DNA from: Callipepla californica brunnescens
Taxonomy: Eukaryota > Chordata > Aves > Galliformes > Odontophoridae
Direction: 5' to 3'
DNA: 64,000 nucleotides
Assembly (NCBI GenBank): GCA_023055505.1
Contig: JALIRH010000098.1
Span: 1,116,001-1,180,000, forward strand
Both the position numbers and the translations under genes were made by a program. The notes under the pieces were generated by a model that saw nothing but the letters and a program-made list of their open reading frames with translations, was not told the DNA's origin and searched no databases. Below are positions 22,651 through 35,500 of the stretch, piece after piece. Each line of letters starts with the position of its first letter. Positions within the stretch are counted from its first letter, which is position 1.

Positions 22651-23639
22651 TGCCCAGAGCGAAGCCACGCCCAGCTATGGGGCGGATGTGGGGCAGCTAC
22701 GGGGCAGCCATGGGTCACCATGGATCTCCATGGGGTCCCTACGGATCTCAATGGGGTCTCCACTGATCTCAATGGATCTCAATGGGGTGGCTATGGGGCA
22801 GCTGTGGGGCAGCAATGGGGCACTGACCTATTCCCCTCAGAATGCCGCCACTGCATCTCCTCCACCTCCTGCGGGAGCACCTCTGTGGGGCAGAACTCTG
22901 CCCCACACCTTCACCCCAAACATCCACATCACAGCTCAGCCCCACAGCGCTGCCCCACATCCCACACATTTGCCCCACATCTCTGCCCCTCATCCCCTGG
23001 CCACACAGCTCAGCCCCACATCCCACAGCTCAGCCCCTCATCCCACACCTGGCCCCAGAGCTCAGCCCTGTGGCTCTGCCCCACACATCTGCCCCAAACC
23101 CCACACCTGGACCCACAGCTCAGCCCCACATCCCTCAGCTCTGCACCACAGCTCAGCCCCTCACCTCACACCTGGCCCCAGAGCTCAGCCCTGTGGCTCT
23201 GCCCCACACATCTGCCCCAAACCCCACACCTGGACCCACAGATCTGCCCCACATCCCACAGCTCTGCCCCACGGCTCAACCCCAATCTGCACATACCTGC
23301 CCCACATCCCACAGCTCTGCCCCACATACCTACCTGCCCCACAGATCAGCCCCACATTCCACAGCTCTGCCCCATGGATCAGCCTCACATCCCGCAGCTC
23401 AGCCCCGCATCTGAGCCCCACATCTGCTCATACCTGCACCACACCTCCGCCCCCCAACCGCCACAGCTCTGCCCCACAGATCCACCCCACAGCTCAGCCC
23501 TGCATCCCACAGCTCTGCCCCAATCAGTGCACCTGGACCCACAACTCTGCCCCACAGCTCTGCCCCAAGCCTGGACCCCACACCCACGACCCCAGCCCCA
23601 AATCCCTGCCCCATAACCCCATCACCTGACCCCGGCCCC
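22651..23639 (+). repeat. CCCCACA(GCTCTG) C-rich minisatellite
   Basis: From ~22880 the sequence is built from CCCCACATCCCACAGCTCTG-type units, including a ~120 bp block repeated at ~23045 and ~23165. It reads as Pro/His/Ser/Ala-rich in several frames on +, which is a composition effect. 22651-22860 is a transition with CTATGGGGCAGC-like units. No credible gene. Confidence 0.85.
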
Positions 23640-23995
23640 ATAACCGCCCCTCCCGCCCTGCCACTGACCACGTGCTCTGCTTCCAGCTCCGCTTCCGGCC
23701 CCACGGCACAGCTCGGCCAATCACAGCACAGATCGGCAGTGGAAAGGGCGGGGTGTGGGGTAGCGAGGCGGAACAGTGCCACTGGAACGAGGCACGATGA
23801 CCGGAAATGACTGAAACTTCTGGGAGCGTGGATTTCCGGCAGCGAGCGGGGCATTGTGGGTAAGGAGGCGGAAGCACGCCTGGAAGTGGGAAACCGGAAG
23901 CCAGTGGGAAGCGAGTGGGCGTGGCCAACGTTAAGCCTCGCATTCGAGCCACGCCCCAACGTGCAATGACCCGAAGTGACCCCGATGTGACGCAA
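23640..23995. promoter_or_regulatory. GC-rich promoter-like island
   Basis: Unique sequence between minisatellites. It has a CCAAT box (GGCCAATCA, 23715-23723), CACGTG (23669-23674), and several ETS-type CCGGAA/TTCCGG sites (for example near 23695, 23802, 23835, 23895), plus GGGCGGGG and GGGCGTGGCC. This is the composition of a housekeeping, often bidirectional, promoter. Long ORFs crossing it are not protein-like and I see no recognisable first exon. It lies downstream of the SGF29 terminal exon on the minus strand. Confidence 0.5.
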
Positions 23996-24130
23996 AATGA
24001 CCCCAAATATCCCAGATTACTTCCAACACTTCTTGGAAGCGCTGTGCCCCAAAGGGCCCCAAAATGACCCCAAAGTGACCCCAAAACCCTATAACGACCC
24101 CATAAGGACCATATCAAATCCCCTATGGGG
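23996..24130 (+). repeat. ATGACCCCAAA short tandem repeat
   Basis: Units such as AATGACCCCAAAGTGACCCC. It adjoins, and has partly invaded, the duplicated 3' end of the SGF29 terminal exon; similar units continue at ~24180-24240. Confidence 0.75.
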
Positions 24131-24388
24131 TCACTTCTTGGTGTCTCTGCAGGCCACGACGCAGCACTGCACCCCAAAGTGCTCCAGAGTGACCCCAAAG
24201 TGACCGTAAATCGGCCCTAATGACCCCAAAAAACCTAAATCCTGGAACGGCCCCAAAACGGCCACACGGGGTCGCTTCTTCTTGGTGTCCCTGCAGGCCA
24301 CAACGTAGCGCTGTGCGACGTTGAGTGGCGATGAATATCCGTCAGCGTACAACGTGTCCTCAAACAGCACCGAGGAATCATCCTGCGG
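24131..24388 (-). CDS. SGF29: SGF29 terminal exon, with stop loss and extended C-terminus
   Basis: SGF29 is the SAGA-complex subunit whose tandem Tudor domain reads H3K4me2/3. On the minus strand the splice acceptor TATAACAG (ending at 24389) is followed by a frame opening PQDDSSVLFED and continuing YADGYSSPLNVAQRYVVAC, which matches the C-terminal end of vertebrate SGF29, the last part of the second Tudor repeat. The family ends a few residues later at a Lys-rich tail and stop. Here KKK is followed by CGA where a TGA would be expected, so the frame runs on for ~40 residues through ATGACCCC-type repeat into a second copy of VVACRDTKK and stops at TGA 24131-24133. The exon thus encodes 85 aa. 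Exon 1 is at 46886-46960; exons between were not found. Whether it is expressed is unknown. Confidence 0.85.
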   Translation of the reverse strand, partial: PQDDSSVLFEDTLYADGYSSPLNVAQRYVVACRDTKKKRPRVAVLGPFQDLGFLGSLGPIYGHFGVTLEHFGVQCCVVACRDTKK

Positions 24389-24399
24389 CTGTTATAGAG

Positions 24400-24970
24400 C
24401 AATTATGGGGTCAGGGGGAATTTATGGGGTCGGGAGGAAAGCAATGGGGTCAGGGGGAATTATGGGGTCAGGGGGAATTTAAAGGGTTGGGGGGGGAACA
24501 GGGGAACTAATAGGGTCAGAGGGGAAATTAATGGGGTCACGGGGGGAACAGGTGAATTATGGGGACGGGGGGAAAGTAATGGGGTTGGGCTGATGTGACC
24601 TCAAACAGCACCGAGGAATCGTCCTGCGGCTGTTCTAGGGCAATTATAGGGTCGGGGGGAATAGGGGAAGTAACAGGGTCAGGAGGTGAAGTAATGGGGT
24701 CACAGGGGGGAATTGATGGGGTTGGGGGGGAAATTATAGGGTCATGGGGGGGAATTATGGGGTCGGGGGAAAATTGTGGGGTCAGGGGGGAACTAATGGG
24801 ATTTGGGGCTGACATTTGGGGGAAATAATCGGATTCTGGGGCTGATAATGGAGATTTTGGGGTGGAATTGCAGGATTTTGGCGCTGAGTTTTGGGGTCAG
24901 ATATCGACCATATAGGGCTGGGTTATGGGGTCCGTTTGTGCCCTTTTGGGGCCGGGTTCTGTGCTGTGGG
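24400..24970 (+). repeat. TATGGGGTCAGGGGGAAT G-rich minisatellite
   Basis: Irregular units of GGGGTCAGGGGGAATTATG type, with many runs of 4-7 G on +, therefore quadruplex-prone. It contains the 30-bp exon copy at 24600-24629 and is intronic relative to SGF29. From ~24830 the repeats degrade. Confidence 0.85.
24600..24629 (-). pseudogene. Partial duplicate of the start of the SGF29 terminal exon
   Basis: Thirty bases on the minus strand repeat the first ten codons of the terminal exon (one silent difference). They are preceded by the same acceptor context (CTAGAACAG) and followed by GTCACA, which could act as a 5' splice site. The copy lies 241 bp upstream of the full exon, with G-rich minisatellite on both sides. 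Confidence 0.7.
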
Positions 24971-25588
24971 TCCTAAAACTAAAGAGAACCCTACCCCTTC
25001 CACTAAACCTTCATCTACATCCCTAACCCTTACCCTAAACCTAAATCTACACCAAAACCTAACCCTAACCCTAACATGTCTTCTAACTGTAAAACTAATG
25101 CTTCACCTAACCCGAACTGAAACCCTAGGATTAAACCTTACCTAACACCTAGCTATATTCCTAACCCTATCCTGAAACCTAACGTTAACCCTAACCCTAA
25201 AAACAACTTGGAACCAAACCCTAACCCTAACCTAACCCTTATCAGAACCCTAAATCTAATCCTAACCGTTACCTTAATTTAACTCCAATTCTACCTGAAA
25301 TCTAAATGGGACCTTAAAACCAACCCCAAATTTAAGCCCAACCCTAAGCCTAACACAAAGCATTAGATTACCACAGCCATCACCTAACTTCTAACCCTGA
25401 CCCTAACACTAATACTAAACCAAAACAGATTCCAAATACTAACCCAATTCCTATTCTGAAACCCAAAACTATTCCAAAAACAAACCCAAGGCCTAACCTT
25501 TCTCTCACTCTAACAATCAAAGAAAACCTATTCCTAAACCTAATCCTAAATCTAGTCCTAATCCTAACCCTCACCCTTAATCTAACCC
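24971..25588 (+). repeat. CCCTAA-like arm of macro-unit 3 (first part)
   Basis: Resumes the macro-repeat at the position equivalent to ~5953 (GGTCCTAAAACTAAAGAGAA) and is colinear with 5953-6836. A solo LTR interrupts it at 25589. Confidence 0.88.
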
Positions 25589-26162
25589 TGTCAACGGTTT
25601 ACCGGGCTGGATCGGCCCGGTTCCGTGACGATTGCTGCGGGGACCCACGGACCCACGCCCCAGGAAAGGGCAAGGAAAAAGGGAAAAGGGAAAAGGGAGA
25701 TGGGCCTAGAAACAAAACAGCGGCAACGATCTGAGGAGGAAAGATAATTTACTAAATAAGATATTAGAAAACAAAATAACACAATATAATACAATGTAAT
25801 TGGAATTGAGGCTAATGAATCAAACAAAATGAGCAAGAGAGAGTGTCCGATAAACCGAAGGCCTTACGCTAACGCTGAAGGCGATACGGCAGCGAGCACC
25901 CACTGCTGAGTCGATCCCGAAGGAAAGAGAGTGTCCCGTGACCGCTGAGGGTTTTTATCTGTTCCCTCTGAGCGGAAAACACGTAAAAATACAAAGCATC
26001 GCAAAGTCCTCTGGGGAATGTAGTGCTTCTTCTCTTCTCAGACAGGTATACCTGGAATTATCAATGATCTATGGAGCTGGAGTATTAGCTCTTCAACTCC
26101 TAATGCAATACATGATGTTATGATGTGGAATACCAGTACCAAAAAATCATAAAACCATGACA
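25589..26162 (-). mobile_element. Solo LTR of the ERV-C family
   Basis: 574 bp, similar throughout to the ERV-C LTR at 55713-56265, in the same (minus) orientation, with TGTC...GACA ends. Flanked by a 5-bp target-site duplication AACCC (25584-25588 and 26163-26167); the empty site is visible at ~12775 (ATCTAACCCCAACCCCC). Internal sequence was lost by LTR-LTR recombination. Confidence 0.92.
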
Positions 26163-26570
26163 AACCCCAACCCCCACCCAGAAGCTAACACTTAGCATTG
26201 TACAATACCTAAACGTACCCCTAATCCTTATCACTAAACCTAAAAGGAACCTGAAACATAGTGCTAAATCTGACCCGAACCCTAACCCTAAACTTCATCC
26301 TATTCCCAAACCTCGCCCTATTCGGAACCCTATTCCACACCCGAACACTAACCCTTACTCTATTACTAACTTGAAGACTAACCCTAACAATGAACCAATT
26401 CCTAAACCTTTTCCTTCCTCCAAATTGATACCTAACACTAACCCTAACCCTAATCAAACCCGAACCCTATTCTTAACCCTAAATCTAACCGTATCCCAAT
26501 CCCTAACTCTTACCATAACCCTAACCCTAAGTCTTACTCTATCACTAACCCTAACCCTACATTAACCCTA
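26163..26570 (+). repeat. CCCTAA-like arm of macro-unit 3 (resumed)
   Basis: Colinear with 6836-7035 (AACCCCCACCCAGAAGCTAACACTTAG onward in short pieces), with one ~170 bp segment absent from units 1 and 2 around 26270-26395. Confidence 0.85.
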
Positions 26571-29500
26571 TCCTAACCCTAACCATAACCCTAACCTAAA
26601 CCTAATCCCAATCCTAACCCTAACCCTACCCTAACCCCTAACACTAATCCCCTAAACCTTACCACAACCCTAACCCTGAACCCTAACACTACCCTAACCC
26701 TGAACCTAACCCTAATCCTACCCTAACACCAACCCTCACCCTAACCCTAACCCTAACCCCTAACCCTAACACTAATCCCCTAACACTAACCCCCTAACCC
26801 TAACCCTAACCTAACCCTTACCCCAACCCTAACCCCTAACCATACCCTAACCCTAACCCTAAACCCTAACACTACCCTAACCCTGAACCTAACCCTAATC
26901 CTACCCTAACACCAACCCTCACCCTAACCCTTACCCAAACCCTAAACGTACCCTAACCCTAACACTAACCCTACCCTAACTCTAACCCTACCCTAACCCT
27001 ACCCTAACTCTTACCATATCCCTAACCCAAACCCCTAACCCTAATACTGAGCCTAACCCCTAACCCTAACCCTTACCGTAAATTCTAATCCAACCCTAAC
27101 CCTTACCCTAACCCCTAACCCTACCCTAACCCTACACTAACCCTCAAATCTAACCCTAATTCTACCCTAACCCTAACCCTACCCTTAACCCTGACCCTAA
27201 CCATACCCTAACCCTTACCTAACCCTAACTCTACCCTAATCCTTAACCCTAAACCTACCCTAACATTTACCCTAACCCCTAACCCTTACCCTAACCCCTA
27301 CCTAACCATAACTCTAACACTAACCCTAACCCTACCCAAACACCTAACCCTACCCTAACCCTATGCTAACCCTAACCCTGACCCTGACCCTGACTCAAAC
27401 CCTACCCTTAACCCTGACCCTGACCCTAACCCTACCCTAACCCTTACCTACCCCTAAGCCATAACCCTAACCCTAACACTAACCCTAACCCAACCCTAAC
27501 CCTACCCTAACATTTACCCTAACCCCTAACCCTTACCTAACCATAACCCTAACACTAACCCTAAACCTAACCTAACCCTACCCTAACCGTGACCCTAACC
27601 CCTATCCCCAACCCGTAAGCCCAAACCCTAACCCTGTCCCTAACCCCAACCCTACCCTAACCCTAACCCCAACCCTACCCTAACCCTAACCCTGCCCCTA
27701 ACCCTAACACTAACCCCTAACCCTACCCGAGCCCTAACCCCTAACCTTAACCCTAACCCCTAACCCATACCCTACCCTAACACTACCCTACCCTTACCAT
27801 AAACCTACCCTAACTCTACCCTTACCCTAACCCTACCCTAACCCTAACTCTAACCCTACCCTAACTCTAACCCTATCCATAACCCTAACCCTACCATAAC
27901 CCTATTGATGGACCCTAACCCTACCCTAACCCTAACCCCTTACCCTAACACCTAACCCTAACCCTAAACCCTAAACCTTGCCTAACCCTATTGATGGACC
28001 CTAACCATAACACTAACCCTACCCGTAATCCTACCCCTAACCCTTACCCAACCCTAACCCTAACCCTAATCCAACCTAACCCTAACCCTAACACTAACCC
28101 TACCCCTACACATACACCTAACCCTAACCCCTAACCCTAAACCCTAACCCTATTGATGGACCCTAACCGTAACCGGAACCCTAACCCTAACTTTACCCTA
28201 ACCCTACCCGTAACCCTACCCCTAACCCTTACCCTATTCTAACCCTAACCCTAACCCTAACCCTATTCTAACCCTAACTCCTAACACCTTAACCCTAATC
28301 CTAACCCCTAACCCTTACCCTACCCTAACCCTACCCCTACCCTACCCTAACACTAACCCCTAACCTTAACCCCTAACCCTAACCCTACCCTAACCCTAAC
28401 CCTACACCCTAACCCTAACACAAACCCTACCCTAACCCTATCCTAACCCTACCCTAATCTAACCCTAACCCTATTGATCGACCCAAAACCTAACCCTAAC
28501 CCTACCCTAACCCTAAAACCCTAACCCTGACTCACACCCTACCCGTAACCCTGACCCTAATACTTACCATAACCATTATCTAACCCTAACCCTACCCCTT
28601 AAACCTAACCCTAACCCTACCCTAACCTTTACCCTAACCCTAACCCTTACTTAACCATAACCCTACCCTAACACTAACCCTAACCCTACCGTGAACCCTA
28701 ACCCTTACCCTACCCTAACCCTTACCCTTACCCTAACCCTACCCTAATCCTAACCCGTAACCCCAACCCCTAAGCCCTTATCCTGCCCCTAACCCTTACC
28801 CCACCCTAACCCTAAACCCAACCCTACCCTAGCCCTAAACCTACCCAGCCCTAACCCCTAACCTTAACCCTAACCACTAACCCAAACCCTACCCTAACCC
28901 TAACCCTACCCTAACCCTACCCTAACTCTAACCCTAACGCTTACCATAACCCTAACCCTAAACCTTACCCTAACACTAACCCTACCCTAACCCTAACCCT
29001 GACACTGACTCTAACCCCTAACCCTAACCCTTACCGTAACCTCTAATCCAAACCTAACCCTAACCCTACCCTTACCTTAACCCTACCCATACCCCTACCC
29101 TTACCCCTACCCCTACCCTAACCCCTAACCCTTACCCTAACCATACTATAAGCCTAACCCTGACCCTAACACTGACCCTAACCCTAACCCTTACCCTAAC
29201 CCTTACCTTTCCCTAACTCTTACCCTAACCCTACCCTAACCCTTACCATAAACCTAATCCTAACCCCTACCCTAACATTAACCCTACACTAACCCTGACC
29301 CAAACACCTAACCCTAACCTAACACTAGCCCTACCCTAACCCTAACCCCAACCCTATCCTTAACCCTAACCCTAACTCCTAACCCTACTCTAACCCTAAA
29401 CCTTAACCTAACCGTAACCCCTGACCATACCCTAACCCCTAACCCTAACCCTACCCATACCCCTAACCCTACACTAACCCAACCCCTAACCCCTAACCCT

Positions 29501-32500
29501 AGCCCTACCCTAACCCCTAAACCTAACCCTAACCCTAAACCTTAATCCTACCCTAACCCTACCCTAAACCTAACCCTAACCTTAAACCCTAACCCTAACC
29601 CACCAGATCCCTAACCCTAACTCTAACCCTAACCCTACTGATTCCTTACCCTAACCCTACCCTAACTCTAACCTAACCCTAACCCTATTCCTAACCCCAA
29701 CTTTAACCCTACCCTAACCCTAACCCTTATCCTAACCGTAACCCCTGACTCTACCCTAACCCCTAACCCTAACCCTACCCTAATCCCAACCCAACCCTAA
29801 CACTAACCCTACCCTAACACTTACCCTAACATTGACCGTAACCCTGACCCTTACCTATCCCTAACCCTTACCCTAACACTAACCCTAACCCTGCCCTAAC
29901 CCTTACCATAACCCTAACCCTAACCCTAGCCCTACCCTAACCCCAACCCTATCCCTAACCCTACCCTTACCCTAACCTTAACCCTAACCCTGCCCTAACC
30001 CTTACCATAACCCTAACCCTAACCCTAGCCCTACCCTAACCCTACCCTAACCCTAACCCCAACCCTATCCCTAACCCTACCCTTACCCTAACCTTAACCC
30101 TAACCCTACCCTAACCCTTATCCTAACCTTAACCCCTGACGCTACCCTAACCCCTAACCCTAACCCTACCCTAACCCTAACCCAACCCTAACCCTACTCT
30201 AACCCTTACCCTAAACCAAACCCTACCCTAACTCTAACCCTAACCCTTACCCTGACCCTAACCCCTAACCCTAACCCTTACAGTAACCCCTAACCCTACC
30301 CTAACCCTAACCCCTAACCTTAACCCCTAACCCTAACCCTACACTAACCCTAATCTAAACTAACCCTAACCCTATTGATGGACCCAAAACCTAACCCTAA
30401 CCCTACACTAACCATAACACTTAACCTAACCGTACCCTAACCCTAACCCTGACCCTAACCCTGACTCAAACCCTACCCTTAACCCTGACCCTAACCCTAC
30501 CCTAACCCTTACCTAACCCTAACCCTACCCTAACCCTAACACTACCCTAACATTTACCCTAACCCCTAACCCTTACCTAACCATAACCCTAACACTAAAA
30601 CTAACCCTACTCTAACCCCTAACCCTACCCTAACCCTTACCCTAACACTAACCCTAAACCTACCCTAACCGTGACCCTAACCCCTAACCCCAACCCCAAA
30701 GCCCTAACCCTAACCCTGCCCCTAACCCCAACCCAACCCTAACCCTAACCCCAACCCTACCCTAACCCTAACACTAACCCCTAACCCTACCCTAGCCCTA
30801 ACTCCTAACCCCTAATTTTAACCCTAACACTAACCCTAGCCCTACCCTAACCCTACCCCTACCCCTTACACTAACCATACCCTAACCCTAAAACTGACCC
30901 TACACCATCCCTGACCCTAACCCTAACCCTTACCCTAACCCTTACCTATCCCTAACCCTACTCTAACCCTTAACCCTAACCCTACCCTAACCCTTACCCA
31001 TACCCCTACCCCTAACCCCTAAATCTAGCCCTACCCTAAGCCTAACCCTACCCTATCCCTAACCCTTACCCTAACCCTTACCTATCCCTAACCCTACCCT
31101 AACCCTAACCATACCCCTATCCCTAACCCCTACATCTAGCCCTACCCTAACCCTAACCCTACCCTATCCCTAACCCTAACCCTTACCCTAACCCTTACCT
31201 ATCCCTAACCCTACCCTAACCCTACCCCTAACTCTACCCTAACCCTGACTCAAACCCTACCCTTAACCGTGACCCTGACCCTAACCCTACCCTAACCCTT
31301 ACCTACCCCTAACCCATAACCCTAACCCTAACCCTACCCTAACATTTACCCTAACCCTTACCTAACCATAACCCTAACACTAACCCTAAACCTAACCTAA
31401 CCCTACCCTAACCGTGACCCTAACCCCTATCCCCAACCCGTAAGCCCAAACCCTAACCCTGTCCCTAACCCCAACCCTACCCTAACCCTAACCACAACCC
31501 TACCCTAACCCTAAACCTAACACTAACCCCTAACCCTACCCTAGCCCTAATCCCTAACCCATACCCTACCCTAACACTACCCTACCCTTACCCTAAACCT
31601 ACTCTAACTCTACCCTTACCCTAACCCTACCCTAAACCTAACTCTAACCCTACCCTAACTCTAACCCTAACCCTAACTCTTACCCTATCCCTAACCCTAA
31701 CCCCTAACCCTGACACTGACCCTAACCACTAAACCTAACCCTTACCGTAAATTCTAATCCAACCCTAACCCTAACCCTACCCTAACCCTACCCATACCCC
31801 TACCCCTAACCTAACCCTAACACTACCCTAACCCTAACCCCTAACCCTAACCCCTAACCGTAGCCCTACCCTAACCCTACCCCTCACCCTAACCCTAACA
31901 CTACCCTAACCCTAACCCCTAACCCTAACCGTAGCCCTACCCTAACCCTACCCCTCACCCTAACCCTATCCCTTACCCTAACCCTTACCTATCCCTAACC
32001 CTAACCCTAAACCTTAACCCTACCCTAACCCTACCCTAAACCTAACCCTAACCTTAAACCCTAACCCCAACCCACCAGATCCCTAACCCTAACTCTAACC
32101 CTAACCCTACTGATTCCTTACCATAACCCTACCCTAACCCTAACCCTACCCTAAACTTAACCCCTAACCCTAACCCTTACCCTAACCCTAACATTGACCC
32201 TATCCCTGACCCTAACCCCTAACCCTAACCCTTACCGTAACTCCTAACCCTAAACCCTAACCCTAACACTAACCCTGACTCAAACCCAACCCTTAACCCT
32301 GACCCTTACCCTACCCTAACCCTCACTCAAACCCTACCCTTAACCCTGACCCTGACCCTAACCCTACCCTAACCCTTACCTATCTCTAACCCTACCCTAA
32401 CCCTAACCCTAACCCTACCCTAACCCTACCCTAACCCTCCAATCTAACCCTAATTCTACTCTAACCCTAACCCCTAACCCTAACCCTACCCTAACCCTAA

Positions 32501-35500
32501 ACCCTAATCCTACCATAACCCTATTGATGGACCCTAATTCTACCTTAACCCTAACCCCTAACCCTAACACTAACCCTACACTAACCCTAATCTAAACTAA
32601 CCCTAACCCTATTGATGGACCCAAAACCTAACCCTAACCCTACCCTAACCATAACACTTAACCTAACCGTACCCTAGCCCTAACCCTGACCCTAACCCTG
32701 ACTCAAACCCTACCCTTAACCCTGACCCTAACCCTACCCTAACCCTTACCTAACCCTAACCCTACCCTAACCCTAACATTTACCCTAACCCCTAACCCTT
32801 ACCCTAACCCTTACCTAACCATAACCCTAACACTAAAACTAACCCTACTCTAACCCCTAACCCTACCCTAACCCTTACCCTAACACTAAACCTAACCCTA
32901 CCCTAACCGTGACCCTAAACCCTAACCCCAACCCCTAAGCCCTAACCCTAACCCTGCCCTAACCCTAACCCCAACCCTACCCTAACCCTAACCCTGCCCA
33001 TAACCCTAATACTAACCCCTAACCCTACCCTAGCCCTAACTTCTAACCCCTAATTTTAACCCTAACACTAACCCTAGCCCTACCCTAACCCTACCCCTTA
33101 CACTAACCATACCCTAACCCTAACACTGACCCTACCCCCATCCCTGACCCTAACCCTAACCCTTACCCTTACCCTAACCCTTACCTATCCCTAACCCTAC
33201 CCTAACCCTTACCCATACCCCTACCCCTAACCCCTAAATCTAGCCCTACCCTAAGCCTAACCCTACCTTATCCCTGACCCTAACCCTAACCCTTACCTAT
33301 CCCTAACCCTACCCTAACACTAAACCTAACCCTGCCCTAACCCTTACCATAACCCTAACCCTAACCCTAGCCCTACCCTAACCCTACCCTTACCCTAACC
33401 TTAACCCTAACCCTGCCCTAACCCTTACCATAACCCAAACCCTAACCCTAGCCCTACCCTAACCCCAACACTATCCCTAACCCTACCCTTACCCTAACCT
33501 TAACCCTAACCCCTAACCCTACCCTAACCCTTATCCTAACATTAACCCCTGACGCTACCCTAAACCGTTACCCTAACCCTACCCTAACCCTAACCCAACC
33601 CTAACCCTACCCTAACCCTTACCCTAAACCAAACCCTACCCTAACTCTAACCCTAACACTTAACCTGACCCTAACCCCTAACCCTAACCCTTAACGTAAC
33701 CCCTAACCCTACCCTAACCCTAACCCCTAATCTTAACCCCTAACCCTAAACCCTAACCCTAACACTAACCCTACACTAACCCTAATCTAAACTAACCCTA
33801 ACCCTATTGATGGACCCAAAACCTACCCCTAACTATACCCTAACCATAACACTTACCCTAACCGTACCCTAACCCTAACCCTCACCCTAACACTACCCTA
33901 ACACTACACTAACATTTACCCTAACCCCTAACCCTTACCCTAACCCTTACCTGACCATAACCCTAACACTAAACCTAACCCTAACCCTAACCCTTAACCC
34001 CAACCCCTAAGCCCTAACCCTAACTCCTAAGCCCTAACCCCACCCTAACCCTAACCCAGCCCCTAACACCTAACCCTACCCTAGCCCTAACCCCTAATTT
34101 TAACCCTAACCCCTAACCCTAACCCTACCCTAACCCTAACCCTGCCCCTTACCCTAACCATACCCTAACCCTAACACTGACCCTACCCCTATCCCTGACC
34201 CTAACCCTTACTCTAACCCTTACCTATCCCTAACCCTACCCTAACCCTTAACCCGAACCCTACCCTAACCCTTACCCTAACCCCTAACCCTAACCCTACA
34301 CTAACCCTCAAATCTAACCCTAATTCTACCCTAACCCTAACCCCTAACCCTACCCTAACCCTAACCCTGACTCAAACCCTACCCTTAACCCCGACCCTAA
34401 CCCTACCCTAACCCTTACCCTAACACTACCCTAAAATTTACCCTAACCTTTAAACCTTACCTAACCATAACACTAATACTAAAACTAACCCTACCCTAAC
34501 CCCTAACCCTACCCTAACCCTTTCCCTAACACTAACCCTAACCCTGCACTAACCGTGACCCTAACCCCCAACCCCAACCCCTAAGCCCTAACCCTAACCC
34601 TGCCCCTAACCCCAACCCTACCCTAACCCTAACCCTGCCCCTAACCCTCACACTAACCCCTAACCCTACCCTAGCCCTAACACCTAACCCCTAATTTTAA
34701 CCCTAACCCTTAATCCTAGCCCTACCCTAACCCTGCCCTAACCCTAACCATACCCTAACCCTAACACTGACCCTAACCCTATCCCTGACCCTAACCCTTA
34801 CCTATCCCTAACCCTACCCTAACCCTTAACCCTAACCCTACTCTAACACTTACCCTAACCCCTAACCCTAACCCTATCCCTTACCTAACCCTATCCCTAC
34901 ACTAACCCTCAAATCTAACCCTAATTCTACCCTAACCCTAACCCCACCCTAAACCTAACCCTGACTCAAACCCTACCCTTAACCCTGACTTTAACCCTAC
35001 CCTAACCCTTACCTAACCCTAACCCTACCCTAACCCTAACACTACCCTAACATTTACCCTAACCCCTAACCCTTACCTAACCATAACACTAACACTAAAA
35101 CTAACCCTACCCTAACCCCTAACCCTACCCTAACCCTAACCCTAACACTAACCCTAACCCTGCACTAACCGTGACCCTAACCCCTAACCCCAACCCCTAA
35201 GCCCTAACCCTAACCCTGCCCCTAACCCCAACCCTACCCTAACCCTAACCCTGCCCCTAACCCTCACACTAACCCCTAACCCTACCCTAGCCCTAACCCC
35301 TAACCCCTAATTTTAACCCTAACCCTTAACCCTAGCCCTACCCTAACCCTGCCCTAACCCTAACCATACCCTAACCCTAACACTGACCCTAACCCTATCC
35401 CTGACCCTAACCCTTACCTATCCCTAACCCTACCCTAACCCTACCCTAACACCTAACCCTAACCCTATCCCTTACCTAACCCTAACCCTACACTAACCCT

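Noticed and set aside
22839..22895. Possible exon after CTATTCCCCTCAG, or a minus-strand frame reading EVLPQEVEEMQWRH
   Set aside because: The acceptor on + is good but no donor or homologous protein could be recognised on either strand; kept only as a note under the promoter-like island.
22387..23629. Long plus-strand ORFs (up to 409 codons) rich in Pro, His and Ser
   Set aside because: They span two different minisatellites and stay open in more than one frame; no domain is visible.
23399..24198. Minus-strand ORFs of 198 and 224 codons over the promoter-like island
   Set aside because: They cross promoter motifs and repeats, have no recognisable domain, and overlap in different frames.
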